A stretch of 64,000 bases of DNA from Trichomonas vaginalis G3 (GCF_026262505.1 NC_067204.1:11736522-11800521), one strand, 5' to 3'. Positions 40,927-52,058 are shown, counted from the stretch's first letter. Program-made: numbers and translations. The notes: generated by a model from the letters alone, not told the origin.

Positions 40927-42512
40927 ATGCCACAGAAGAGACAAAAGGAACTGTTAATGATGGTTTTGATTCTTGATCAAAGAGGTGAGCACCCTTAAAC
41001 ATTTATTTTATTTTTATATAAATGAAAACGCAGATTTAAAAATTTTTGATTTAGTATTTAATCAAAATTTTCTTAATTATTATGATTTAAAAGCATATCT
41101 TCAAAAATATGATAACAATATAACGAACGGTGATGATATGGAATATTATTATCCATATTATAAAAATGAAATTTGAAATATCATGATAAAATAATTTCTA
41201 AAATTAAAGACAAAATTAAAAATAATGAATATGCAAAGGGAAAAACTAAATCACAAACTTAAACAATTGAAAGATTTCAAAATAAAGTATTAACAGAAGA
41301 AGATATTGATGAATTATATAATTTATATAATCCTGAGCCGCAAAAAACAAAGGTTGCAAAACGCCCAGGTCATTCAGACCAAATGAAGCACAAGCTTTAA
41401 TTTATGATTCGTTAGTTAAATCATATTCAGCCCGACTTTTAAATGAAGATCAACTTTGGAATTCATCCTTCAACAAAACTCGAAGCGGAAAGTATATAAC
41501 CTTTAATATCAGTATATTTAAAACAAATGAATAGAATACATCCAGAATTAATGAAGGGGGGAATGAATTCCAAAATCAAAGCAGATAAAATTAAACACTT
41601 GCAACACCAAAACCTCCAACAGTAGTACCTCCCCTCCTTCAGTTAATCTTTCATCATTCACTTTATTATATCCATTTCAAACATTAAAGAAGCAAAAAGA
41701 TTTTAAAAAGGATTTCAAGATATTAAATAAACCAATTGACCCAAAAATTCACCCGTTAAAGGAAAAATTTGGTCGCCCTTCATTTGCACCATATCCATAT
41801 TCATACGAAATCGATCATCTAGAATATTCAAAAGGAAACGTTACTTATTTATTGCCATTAACATTAACACTAGATATTTATATTGCATTCCAGTGAAAGG
41901 GAAAACAGAACAGGAAACAAGAAGAGCTATTCAATACTTACTAGATCATGAAAGAGTAGATAATATAAGGGGTGATGGTGATAAAGGATTTCAGGCAGCT
42001 ATGGCTCATTATTTCCACAAATTAATTTTTACTTTTCATCCTCTCCATATACGTTTCATAATAAAATAGTTGATGCAGTAATGAGAACTCTTAGAGATGC
42101 GTTAGGGGTTAACGGTCAGATATACTGGGATGGAAATCATGACTCCATCATACAGCAGTTAGTATATTATTACAATAATACATGGCATAGAACTATAAAC
42201 ATGAAACCAGTGGAAATGAAAAATGAGATTTCAAAAGAATGGGAATATATTAGAAAACAAATGGAAAGGTTAAATGATGTTAAACGTGAACAAATTAATT
42301 CGGGGCTCATGAATTTTAAACAAGGGGATAAAGTTTTGATTCATCTCGATTATGGAAAAACTGATAAATCAATGACAAAAAGAAGACGAAGATTTGACAC
42401 AATAGCTGAATTTGTTAGATATATTAACGGCAATGCATTAGTTGAAGTTGACAATAAATTAATAGAAATTCCGATTTATTTTATTACTTCATTATATTTA
42501 AATATTATTTAA
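40927..42512 (+). pseudogene. Retroviral-like integrase of the Maverick, heavily broken (N-terminal limit uncertain)
   Basis: YEIDHLEYSKGN and the region around IRGDGDKGFQAAMAHYF belong to an RNase-H-fold DDE integrase. The last third (42081-42512), with YYNNTWHRTINMKPVEM and the basic tail that follows, is typical of the end of Polinton integrases. The part before about 41600 may be the N-terminal region or a separate small gene. It is the most damaged gene in the element. Confidence 0.7.
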
Positions 42513-42532
42513 TTTTTTTTATTTCGTAAGAA

Positions 42533-42805
42533 ATGAGTGACAACGAAGCAACCAAGAGTCCGGACGATGAATATAAAAAGAAACTAAACAGAATTAAATC
42601 AAAAATATGCTATTACAAAAAGAAGCCGCAATGTGGTGGGGTTGAAAACGATCAAGAGAGGAAAGAAATAATCGAAAAATTAGAAACTTATCGTTCAATC
42701 ATTAAACTGAGTGAAGCAAAAATAAAAGAATTTAATAGAATAAATAAATTGATTGGAAGAGATGAATTTAATAAAGATGAATTTTTAAACTCTATCCAAA
42801 TTTAA
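42533..42805 (+). CDS. Maverick small coiled-coil protein, 90 aa
   Basis: An intact-looking short frame, MSDNEATKSPDDEYKKKL..., Lys/Glu-rich and predicted helical. It starts 20 bp after the integrase end. The function is unknown. I consider it real because of its position and coding-like composition. Confidence 0.5.
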   Translation: MSDNEATKSPDDEYKKKLNRIKSKICYYKKKPQCGGVENDQERKEIIEKLETYRSIIKLSEAKIKEFNRINKLIGRDEFNKDEFLNSIQI

Positions 42806-42815
42806 TTTTTATTCC

Positions 42816-42926
42816 TCATCTTCTCGGTTTTCGTGGTTTGTTGTTTTTAATTTGTTCTTGCATCATTTTTATCATTTCCTCCCTTGTTATGATTCGTGGT
42901 AAATTTTGAGCTTGTGGGGTATCCAT
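42816..42926 (-). CDS. Maverick micro-protein with LT-[KR]-x-x-[LM]-x-K helix, 36 aa
   Basis: A frame too short for usual thresholds: MDTPQAQNLPRI then ITREEMIKMMQEQ and a basic tail. The ITREEMIKMM core resembles the cores of the proteins at 47988-48170 (LLTKDELNKMM) and 48197-48349 (LLTRQQLEKLL). The shared motif is the reason to call it. The function is unknown. Confidence 0.5.
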   Translation of the reverse strand: MDTPQAQNLPRIITREEMIKMMQEQIKNNKPRKPRR

Positions 42927-43000
42927 TTATATAAAATTTTGTTATCGTTATGTTATCATTAATGATTTCAGGTTATTCAATAATTATTTATTTTTGAAGA

Positions 43001-43567
43001 ACTGAAGGTGCTACCATGTTACCATGTGCTACCAGGTAATTTAACTTCTCTGAAAAAATGAGACAACATGACATTTTGACAACATCACTGGAGGAAGGCA
43101 TTTATGATTTATTTTTGAAGAACTGAAGGTGCTACCATGTTACCATGTGCTACCAGGTAATTTAACTTCTCTGAAAAAATGAGACAACATGACATTTTGA
43201 CAACATCACTGGAGGAAGGCATTTATGATTTATTTTTGAAGAACTGAAGGTGCTACCATGTTACCATGTGCTACCAGGTAATTTAACTTCTCTGAAAAAA
43301 TGAGACAACATGACATTTTGACAACATCACTGGAGGAAGGCATTTATGATTTATTTTTGAAGAACTGAAGGTGCTACCATGTTACCATGTGCTACCAGGT
43401 AATTTAACTTCTCTGAAAAAATGAGACAACATGACATTTTGACAACATCACTGGAGGAAGGCATTCATGATTTATTTTTGAAGAACTGAAGGTGCTACCA
43501 TGTTACCATGTGCTACCAGGTAATTTAACTTCTCTGAAAAAATGAGACAACATGACATTTTGACAAC
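43001..43567 (+). repeat. 121-bp tandem array left of the helicase gene, five copies
   Basis: CTGAAGGTGCTACCATGTTA recurs at 43002, 43123, 43244, 43365 and 43486. Copies are nearly identical. Each contains GCTACCATGTTACCATGTGC and ACATGACATTTTGACAAC. Related sequence in the opposite orientation forms the array at 47279-47966, so the helicase gene lies between inverted arrays. Confidence 0.95.
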
Positions 43568-44460
43568 AGTTCAGGAAATTTGATGCAGTCCAAAAATAAA
43601 GTTAGTTTTAAAATTATTTTTATTTTTTTATTCCTATATAAATGACGGCAACAAACAACAACAGCAACTATATCGTTTCTGATGAAAAAGTTATTGATTC
43701 ATTAGTTGAGGAATTAATTATGACAGAAACTAAAACCCTCAACGAAAGAATTGGTGAAAACATGATTGATTTACACAACTACCTCAAACATGATGGAGGA
43801 AGAGGAAGGAAAACTGGTATGGCTTTATTAGTAAATAAAATATCAAATTTAACGATTATAGATGTTGATATCAATAAATCATACGATGATGAACTTAAAG
43901 AAACAGTTAGAAAAGACATTTTATCAAAACTTTCGGATAAAGATGTTATCGTTAAAACCGCTTCGGGAGGTCTTCACATTTATTGCAACACTAATTTCTT
44001 CTATTCAACCTCGAACAGAATGATTAAATGTTATTCCTGCAATGATTACGATATTGATATAATGACTTCAATGGATGATTCAAAGCGTTCATTAGTAGTT
44101 ATGGCTGATTCAAGAGTTCGCAAGAATGCAACAGAACCAATCAAAACATACTCATTCATTCGTGGAAGTTATGATTCAACATTAACCAGAACAGTGAATG
44201 ATATATTAAATGATTTGAATATTAAGGTAAGAGTTGAACAAAAGAACGAAGAAATAAAGACTATCATGAATGAAAACAAAGATGTAAACATTGACGATAA
44301 ACTAGCTCAAAGCATAGTCGATGGTATCTGTGATTTTGAAGTACATAATGACGGTGGAAACATGAATTTAGAAAAAGAAATAACATTATTCACACTGTTT
44401 CAAGCAATTAATTCGTTACCTAATCATTTAATTAATGAAGCATACGATAACGTTTATATA

Positions 44461-45757
44461 GGGTGTCCAAAGGTGCGTTTAGCACAGCGCTCTATATGAG
44501 ACTATTAAAGAAGATATATGCTGATTATAAATATATAATAAAAAATATGAATATATGTATATGATGAGTATGTTGTATTTTGGCGCCATGCCGGGATATA
44601 AAATGAATTTTGAGACAAGAGGTGGTTTCGCGGGAAATTTTGGCGGGATTTTTTCATTTTTTTAATGAATCATAAAGAAAACATCCTCGCTCTCGCAAAA
44701 AAATGCAAAGACTGTAAAAAAATCTACGAGATATTGGTAAAATGCTTCGGTATGGATGCTCCTAGCTATTCCACTGTAACGTATCATGTTAGGATGTATC
44801 ACTTCATGAACAAAAAGGCGCCATCATAAAAATTGACAAAAAATCGCCGGATCAAAGAAAAATCAAAGCAATTCTTCAAGCGCTAGATGAAGACCCAAGA
44901 GCATCACTCAGAAGGATAGAGGAGATGACAAAGATACCACATACAACAGTCAGTTATTATCTGCACAATTATTTGAACTACAAACTAGCGTATACACGTT
45001 GGGTTCCGCACAACCTTAATTCAGTTCAAAAAAAATCTAGAGTCCAATCTTCGAAAGAGCTCCTCTCTATATTGGGTGCATATCAATCCAAGAAGTTTCG
45101 CTTTTTAGTAACAGGGGACGAGTATTGGTTTCAATATGCAACAGAAGCCAAAATCATGTGGATCCCGAAGGATGAAAATCCGCAAACATTCCCGAAGAAA
45201 AAAATTGACACACCAATGATGATGTTGTCGTTTTTTGGGGCGTGAATGGCATCATCGCAATTGATATTCTTCAAAAACCTAATACGATGAATGCTCAGTA
45301 TCTAATTGACAATGTTCTTACTCAAATTATCAATTCTGATGAGTTTGAGAAATCCAAACAACAAAAACAAAAGTTTGCAATTCATTTTGATAATTCAAGA
45401 GTTCACAAAAGTCATAAGGTAATGAATTACTTGGTGGAAAACAATGTCAAAGTTGTTCCAAACCCAATTTATTCACCTGATATTGCACCCTCTGACTTTT
45501 ATTTATTCGGCACGCTAAAAAAGAGAGCTGAAGGTCGCGAATTCGCGAGTCCAGATGATCTTGAAAATTTTGTAAGAGAGTAATTTGAGCAATTTTCTCA
45601 TGATGATTTAAAGCGTGTCTTTCAAGCCTGGATCGATCGCTGCGAACGCGTGATTGAATCCAATGGTGATTATATTTAAATAAACTTTATATATATGTAA
45701 CTTGTTTATTTCTATTCGCAGTATTCAGGTTTGTGCTAAACACACCTTTGGACACCC
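44461..45757 (+). mobile_element. Tvmar1-like mariner, copy 1 (1297 bp)
   Basis: The ends GGGTGTCCAAAGGTGCGTTT / inverted partner are flanked by TA (44459-44460, 45758-45759). About 26 bp of TIR has one mismatch. It is more than 99% identical to the copy at 54812 and in the same orientation. It is inserted in the Maverick helicase gene. Confidence 0.95.
44665..45583 (+). pseudogene. mariner transposase, copy 1, two frameshifts
   Basis: Compared with copy 2 this frame lacks one C in a CCC run (near 44822) and one G near 45231, so it is split into three frames. Motifs WVPHNLN, VTGDEYWF, FDNSRVHKS and SPDIAPSDFYLF are all still readable. It shares with copy 2 the early TAA at the end. It is not able to make a full transposase. 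Confidence 0.9.
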
Positions 45758-47278
45758 TATAACTTCTGTAGTTTAACAGAAAATGCAAAAAGTAATTTTG
45801 AAAAAGCACGTAATAGATATGCATATTTAATGACTTCTCCATTTGTTTTGGTGAAGATTCTAAAACTATATCAAAAGGAATATTATGATGAATATGTTTT
45901 ACCTTTATTACGTAAGCCAAAAATAACATTTGATATAAAACTTGATGACTCGTTTTTGATAACAGATATTAGACGCAAGGCTGAAAATCATCAGTATAAA
46001 AACAGTTCTGAAGTAATTGAGGATTTATCACGTGTAATCCGTTTTGTAGATTGTGGAAATAAATATTTCATTCAAAAGGACTATAATATCCACGATAAAA
46101 TGAATCAAATATCATTCGTTCTTCAATCAAACATGAAAGAGTCACTTAAAATGATTAAATTATTTAATGAAGAAGGTAAAACAATAACAGCATGGGATGT
46201 ACTATTAAATCAATTGTCTTCATTAACCGTTAAGGGTGTTTGCTTTAAATCTGATTCCCTGGATGTTTTCTCAACGTTTCAAGGTTATAAATACAACATT
46301 CTCGAAAAACCAGATTACTCAAAAATTGAGATGTTTATGAATTTCATTAAAGAAGTCATTTGTGATAATAACGATGAAGTGTATAAATACCTTCTCGGCT
46401 GGATTGCATCAATGATTCAACATCCCGGAATCAAGAATGAAACAGCAATTATTTTGAAAGGACTTCAGGGAACAGGTAAAAACAGATTTACAGACATTAT
46501 TTCTGAACTTCTCGCCGGTTATTCATGTAAAAACATTACTGAAATAGGTGAGCTAACGGGTAATTTCAATTCAGTAGTTGAGAATAAAATGTTTCTTGTA
46601 CTTAATGAACTCAAGAATGTAGGTGAAGATAGACTCGCAAACTTCAACGCTTTGAAATCAATTATAACGGATAATGAGATTAGAATTAATGAAAAGAATC
46701 AACCCAGAAGAACAGCTCAGAACGTTGCAAACTTCATTTTCGTAACTAATAACGTTTACCCTGTCAAAATTGAAGTTGGAGACAGAAGATATGTAGTTTT
46801 AAGAGTTAATGGTAAATTTAAGGGTCAATTTGATTACTTCAAGAATTTGATGAATTCATGCACTAAGGAATTTTATGATAATTTACTAACATATTTTATC
46901 AATTACGACCTTTCATCATTTAATGTACGAATCATACCGATGACTGAAGCCAAACAAGATTTAATTGAATTATCATCAAATCCTTTAGATGCATGGATAA
47001 ATACACATTATGATGAATTGTGTGTAGGTATGATGTGTAAAAATGCTTTATTCTGCAAACCATCAGACATGAAAGACAAGAATTTTCAAATGAGTATTAA
47101 GGATAAATGTGATAGGAAACATAGAAGAATAGACGATAAACAAACATGGTGTTATGTTTTGAAAGAAGAAATGAAAGGATTATATAAACAGGTTGAACCA
47201 AACGATAATGAGGATTCATTTACTGACGATGAAATACCTGTAAATGAAGCTTTATAAAGTATGATTTGAATTTATTTT

Positions 47279-47966
47279 TACCTTCCTCCAGTGATGTTGT
47301 CAAAATGTCATGTTGTCATCATTTTTAAAAGAAATTAAATTACCTGGTAGCACATGGTAACATGGTAGCACCTTCAGTTCTTCAAAAATAATTCATAAAT
47401 GCCTTCCTCTCGTGTTGTTGTCAAAACGTCATGGTAACATGGTAGCACCTTCAGTTCTTCAAAAATAATTTATTTTTACCTTCCTCCAGTGATGTTGTCA
47501 AAATGTCATGTTGTCACCATTTTTAAAAGAAATTAAATTACCTGGTAGCACATGGTAACATGGTAGCACCTTCAGTTCTTCAAAAATAATTCATAAATGC
47601 CTTCCTCTCGTGTTGTTGTCAAAACGTCATGGTAACATGGTAGCACCTTCAGTTCTTCAAAAATAATTTATTTTTACCTTCCTCCAGTGATGTTGTCAAA
47701 ATGTCATGTTGTCACCATTTTTAAAAGAAATTAAATTACCTGGTAGCACATGGTAACATGGTAGCACCTTCAGTTCTTCAAAAATAATTCATAAATGCCT
47801 TCCTCTCGTGTTGTTGTCAAAACGTCATGGTAACATGGTAGCACCTTCAGTTCTTCAAAAATAATTTATTTTTACCTTCCTCCTGAACTGTTGTCAAAAT
47901 GTCATGTTGTCATCATTTTTAAAAGAAGTTAAATTACCTGGTAGCACATGGTAACATGGTAGCACC
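47279..47966 (-). repeat. 198-bp composite tandem array right of the helicase gene, about 3.5 copies
   Basis: CCTTCCTCCAGTGATGTTGT or its variant starts at 47281, 47479, 47677 and 47875, exactly 198 bp apart. Each unit contains a longer and a shorter reverse-complement version of the 121-bp unit on the left side (GGTAGCACATGGTAACATGG). The array ends where leftward genes begin. Confidence 0.95.
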
Positions 47967-47987
47967 GAAATCAAATTTTGTTATCAG

Positions 47988-48170
47988 TTATTTTATCATC
48001 ATTTTATTAAGTTCATCTTTAGTTAATAATTTGAATGGATTCGCTAATGTTCCACCTTGAGTCACAACACCTACCCCGGCTAATTGTGAAGAACCTGGGA
48101 TAAGTACTCCATGAAATGATTTCATTGGTAACATTAATTTAGAAATAGTTGGCTTAATTAATTTTGTCAT
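47988..48170 (-). CDS. Maverick small protein with LLTKDEL helix motif, 60 aa
   Basis: MTKLIKPTISKLMLPMK... has a Gly-rich middle (GVGVVTQGGTLANPF) and ends KLLTKDELNKMMIK. It is intact. The C-terminal core matches the next gene (48197-48349) and the micro-protein at 42816. The function is unknown. Confidence 0.6.
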   Translation of the reverse strand: MTKLIKPTISKLMLPMKSFHGVLIPGSSQLAGVGVVTQGGTLANPFKLLTKDELNKMMIK

Positions 48171-48196
48171 TTATGATAAAAATAAAATTGCATAAT

Positions 48197-48349
48197 TTAA
48201 ATTTTTTTCTTTCTCATTTTCTCATCCTGTTTTGGTTTCAGCAACTTTTCAAGTTGTTGTCTTGTCAGTAACTTGAATTTTAACTTTGGATCAAATATTG
48301 GGTTTCCATCTTTATCTCTTCCAATAACACCATATGGTAGAATCTTCAT
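48197..48349 (-). CDS. Maverick small protein with LLTRQQL helix motif, 50 aa
   Basis: A short frame, MKILPYGVIGRDKDGNPIFD..., ending with FKLLTRQQLEKLLKPK and a basic tail. It is directly upstream of the 60-aa gene on the same strand and shares its core motif, which supports it as real. The function is unknown. Confidence 0.6.
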   Translation of the reverse strand: MKILPYGVIGRDKDGNPIFDPKLKFKLLTRQQLEKLLKPKQDEKMRKKKI

Positions 48350-48427
48350 TTATACTAAAATAAAAATTTAAATTATACCGTTCACTCTTTTGGAGCTCCT
48401 AAAGTTTGTTTCACAAACATTGAGCGT

Positions 48428-50098
48428 TCATTGAACTCTATACCATGCGAATACAGTCATAAATGGTGGCATGTATTCTTTACTTTGTCCTGTTGTTTGT
48501 GTATATCCTGAAACGAAATGTGTATGGTTTCCTTCTCCCTGAGTGTCACTCCAGTAACAATTTATAGCAAACTTAACGTCATCTTTAACATCATATCCTT
48601 TACCTTTTGTCATTCCTGACCAATCCCAATATCTATGCTTATGCCAACCCGCTTGAGATGTGCTTAAATCTATGTAGTGACTGTGTGCAGGTAAATTTTC
48701 ACCTGTAATCGTTTTACTTCCCCCTGTTTCCTTTGATGAGTTTGCACAATACAAAAACCTGTCGACTATTTGTTCCCATGCACCAACACCAAACATTACT
48801 TGAGGACCTCTTGCATCCATAGATGTATAAATAGAACCTACTGGGTTCATTAAATCAAACATATGAGATATTATAGGATTGCCTCTTTTGAACTTAAAAT
48901 ATAGTGCAACTATTTCAGGTTTCTTCTGGTTTGTGTCAGAATATTTTTTATAATATAATCTTATGTTTTCAGGGTGGGTAAAATCTTGACTATAATATTT
49001 ATTTCTGTCATCTGTATAATAATATACTATTCTTTTTTTTTCTATTGCATTATATCTTTTATATCTATAATAATCTAAATATAATGTTAACTTTTTTTCA
49101 TCTACATGTGGTGTTCTGACATCATCTCCATAGTCATAATAATATGGTGCTGGAGCTGGATTAGGCAATGTCATATCTGCCATTTCATAAACTCTTAAAT
49201 ATTTCTTTTGTTCGTCTCCATATAAGTTTAAGTAACAGTTGTTGTCTAATGGAACTTTAACTTGTGTGCCATCATTCTTTTTATAGCTTACATACATTTC
49301 ATTGTTATTTTTCGGAATGAGTTTACACCGTGTACCATTTTTTAAGGACTGTACAAACTGCCATCTAAAATATTTATTTTCTTCATTGACAGAAAAGTCA
49401 CCAACAATAGTTTCAATATTTTTTGTTGTTCCTATCAAACTTTGGTATATTTCGTTAACATATTCCTTATCTGCCTTCTTCATTAACTCACTAGCCACAT
49501 ATTCCTTATCCGCTTTCTTCTCTAACTCATCGTTAACATAAGTTTTATCCGCTTTAAGGTCTAAACATCCTGAAACCCATCCTGTATCAGCTTTAGTTTT
49601 AAAAATCTTCGATGTCCATTCATGATACCATTCAACCCTTTCTTTAATTTCATTATCTTTTTCATCCACATATTCCTTATCTGCCTTCTTCATTAACTCA
49701 CTAGCCACATATTCCTTATCCGCTTTCTTCATTATGTCATTTAGGAAACCTTTTATGAATTCCTCATTTAAATTAAATCTTCCAATCTTCAAAACTTTAG
49801 GAAATGCATTTAATGCGTAATATCTTTGTTCTTCTGGTGGAATTGATGTTATATCATCCGTTATACCTTTAATTTTAGAATTCATAAATAAAATTTCTTT
49901 TATATTTGATATCACTGCACCACCTTTGCAAACGAATTCGAAATGGTCATTTTTCAATACTATCTCCAAATCTCCATATTTCAACCTTTGCGTTTGTTCT
50001 GCCGTCTTTGAATTATATGCATATATGGCGTATGTAATGGTTTGAAGGACCTGGGTGCTTTGCGCCTTAAGTTGCTGTGGTTGCTGTTGTTTAATCAT
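48428..50098 (-). CDS. Maverick fibre-like protein with phage tail-collar-type end, 556 aa
   Basis: The N-terminal part is globular, followed by several KKADKEYVASELM / KADKTYVNDEL repeats, a heptad-like pattern common in trimeric phage fibres. The C-terminus reads GGSKTITGENLPAHSHYIDL ... HTHFVSGYTQ and ends MPPFMTVFAWYR, as in bacteriophage tail-fibre/baseplate receptor-binding ends. It is probably a virion surface or attachment protein. The frame looks whole. Confidence 0.75.
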   Translation of the reverse strand: MIKQQQPQQLKAQSTQVLQTITYAIYAYNSKTAEQTQRLKYGDLEIVLKNDHFEFVCKGGAVISNIKEILFMNSKIKGITDDITSIPPEEQRYYALNAFPKVLKIGRFNLNEEFIKGFLNDIMKKADKEYVASELMKKADKEYVDEKDNEIKERVEWYHEWTSKIFKTKADTGWVSGCLDLKADKTYVNDELEKKADKEYVASELMKKADKEYVNEIYQSLIGTTKNIETIVGDFSVNEENKYFRWQFVQSLKNGTRCKLIPKNNNEMYVSYKKNDGTQVKVPLDNNCYLNLYGDEQKKYLRVYEMADMTLPNPAPAPYYYDYGDDVRTPHVDEKKLTLYLDYYRYKRYNAIEKKRIVYYYTDDRNKYYSQDFTHPENIRLYYKKYSDTNQKKPEIVALYFKFKRGNPIISHMFDLMNPVGSIYTSMDARGPQVMFGVGAWEQIVDRFLYCANSSKETGGSKTITGENLPAHSHYIDLSTSQAGWHKHRYWDWSGMTKGKGYDVKDDVKFAINCYWSDTQGEGNHTHFVSGYTQTTGQSKEYMPPFMTVFAWYRVQ

Positions 50099-50122
50099 TT
50101 ATTATGATTTAAAAATAAATAT

Positions 50123-50833
50123 TTAATCCATTATCTCATCAGCTATTTTTTCTATTTGAAATTGCCATAATATTTCATTCATAAATTCTAAATCACAATC
50201 AAATAGGTCAGTTATTCTAAATTTAATATTTGATAAATCTTTTGAATGAAGAATAAATGAATTCCCAGATAATTGAAACGGATATGATAAAGAAAATGTG
50301 TTTAAGTTGATGGATAAAATGTTTTGTATTGATGGGTAAGAGTTAGGGTCTAATGTTTGATGTGAAAATCTCATTGGGGTATTAACTTTATCACATTTGA
50401 TTAAAATGAAATTGGAACCAGTGTCAGAATACAAAACATCCCCAACATCTTTTTCAAAATTTAATATCCCCAACAATGAACGAAGGTGAGGAGTACAAAA
50501 TTTAATTTTCAGCGGGAATTTAATAAGGTTATTTATTTCATCAAGTTCAAAAAGTTTTTCAGGTTTTGATTTAAAATTTTCTTCATACCATACGATAAAT
50601 GATTCATTTAAATAACTTAAAATCATATTAATATCCCCCCTCGCGATCACATTATTTATATACATATCATACGTTTTTTCATGGTCATCTTTAATAAATG
50701 ATATATAATCTGAAGGGTCTAAAAGAATGGGATTAAATTTACCACTCACAGAAACGAGAGTAACATTATAAATTCCGCTAACTGTTAAATTTAATTCACA
50801 ACTATTATTCGAAATAATATTGATAATTGACAT
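50123..50833 (-). CDS. Maverick hypothetical protein, 236 aa
   Basis: A beta-rich sequence beginning MSIINIISNNSCELNLTVSG. It is intact and 25 bp upstream of the fibre-like gene on the same strand. Position suggests a structural role such as a minor capsid protein, but I see no diagnostic motif. Confidence 0.55.
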   Translation of the reverse strand: MSIINIISNNSCELNLTVSGIYNVTLVSVSGKFNPILLDPSDYISFIKDDHEKTYDMYINNVIARGDINMILSYLNESFIVWYEENFKSKPEKLFELDEINNLIKFPLKIKFCTPHLRSLLGILNFEKDVGDVLYSDTGSNFILIKCDKVNTPMRFSHQTLDPNSYPSIQNILSINLNTFSLSYPFQLSGNSFILHSKDLSNIKFRITDLFDCDLEFMNEILWQFQIEKIADEIMD

Positions 50834-50852
50834 TTTTATTACGATTAAAAAT

Positions 50853-51332
50853 ATGGTAAAGCGTTATTTTCCAGTGATAAATAAAACTAGAATAAGATTA
50901 CCTCAAGAATTCATAAATTCAACGAATAAGAAATTCATTCATGTTATAAATTTTAGTGTTTTCAGAAAATATGAGTCGATGTCATATTCATCATCAGGTT
51001 ATATTTCACTTCATTCAAATTTAGTTCAATCAAACCCATATAATGACCATTTCATAAGATTTTCAGATGGTATTAAAAATGCAATTGATAGATTAAAATA
51101 TGAACAGATTGACAATATCGAATTTTTGGAATTTTGGTTTAAATATCCTGATGGAAAAAAGATTGAAGTTAAAGATAAAGCTGATACTATAACAAAAACA
51201 ATTACAATGACTGATCCAGATAGTGGGAAACAAAAAGAAATAAAACAAACGATAGAAACTGGTGAAAGGTCAATTATTATTGATTATGATTCAAAGGATT
51301 ATTATTCGTTAATGTTAATGCTTGAATATTAA
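50853..51332 (+). CDS. Maverick hypothetical protein, 159 aa
   Basis: The start at 50853 (MVKRYFPVINKTRIRLPQ) is the first ATG close after the divergent gene, which begins 19 bp away. The product is beta-rich with an acidic tail. Its stop overlaps the end of the opposing gene by four bases. No family was recognised. Confidence 0.5.
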   Translation: MVKRYFPVINKTRIRLPQEFINSTNKKFIHVINFSVFRKYESMSYSSSGYISLHSNLVQSNPYNDHFIRFSDGIKNAIDRLKYEQIDNIEFLEFWFKYPDGKKIEVKDKADTITKTITMTDPDSGKQKEIKQTIETGERSIIIDYDSKDYYSLMLMLEY

Positions 51333-52000
51333 ATAGCCTTAACAAAGAATTTTTCAAGTGATATTTTATATTCATCAACTATTTTATTATAAATATCATT
51401 ATATGTTAAATGAAGTTCAGTTGTTGTTCCATTCTTTGATATCTTAATTGTGCTAATATCCTTTATAGGATTTATTTTTGCAACTATTCCGCAGCATGAA
51501 ACCTCATCATCTATGAAAAATTGAATCTTAACGTCTGAATCTTGAACATCACAAAGAATGGCGATAATGTGAATTAATGATTCATAAGGTAAAATAATTA
51601 AACCAGATTGATCAATTAAATTTATTATTGAATCATAATTATTAATTATTATATCACGGTAAATTTTCATTAATTCAAAATTAATGTCTATTTTATATGG
51701 GTTCTCGATATTTGATGAAAGAGGTGCTGGGTATGTTGGATAAGTGGGAATTTCAACGGGTTCTTTACCAGGTTCAGATAAAATGATTGGGTCTCCATTC
51801 TCATGGTTTTCTTCATTCTCCTCATTCTTTGGTAAGTCACGAGTTAATAAATTTGGTTGAGTTGCTGACCTTGTTAATTCAGGGCTAACATTAACTTTAA
51901 CATTTTGAATAATTCGTGATTTATCATCATTTACGTTATAACCAACCGTAATCTCTGCTTTTGCGTTAGTGTTCTTTTGACTAGTGAAACGTCTTCTCAT
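51329..52000 (-). CDS. Maverick hypothetical protein, 223 aa
   Basis: Begins MRRRFTSQKNTNAKAE. It has a disordered Asn/Glu/Pro-rich centre and a folded C-terminal half. It is intact. It lies in the leftward structural block, so it may be virion-associated, which is inference from position. Confidence 0.5.
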   Translation of the reverse strand: MRRRFTSQKNTNAKAEITVGYNVNDDKSRIIQNVKVNVSPELTRSATQPNLLTRDLPKNEENEENHENGDPIILSEPGKEPVEIPTYPTYPAPLSSNIENPYKIDINFELMKIYRDIIINNYDSIINLIDQSGLIILPYESLIHIIAILCDVQDSDVKIQFFIDDEVSCCGIVAKINPIKDISTIKISKNGTTTELHLTYNDIYNKIVDEYKISLEKFFVKAI

Positions 52001-52058
52001 TTATATTCGAATAAAAAAATATATTTAAACTTTTATTTTGCTGGAACTTTTGAATCTA

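Larger units (their letters stand above)
43642..47257 (+). pseudogene. Primase-helicase (prim-pol plus superfamily 3 helicase) of the Maverick, interrupted by a mariner
   Basis: The N-terminal part resembles a primase-polymerase domain (TIIDVDINKSYDD and KTASGGLHIYCN). The C-terminal part has GLQGTGKNRFTDII (Walker A), FLVLNELKNVGED (Walker B) and FIFVTNNVYPVKIEVGDRRY, as in D5-like superfamily 3 helicases (DUF5906 type). Such proteins start and unwind DNA during element or virus replication. A mariner (44461-45757) sits inside the gene. Otherwise the two sides read well. Tandem arrays lie on both flanks. Confidence 0.85.

Noticed and set aside
42990-43570. CRISPR-like array
   Set aside because: Units are contiguous 121-bp repeats without unique spacers, in a eukaryotic element.
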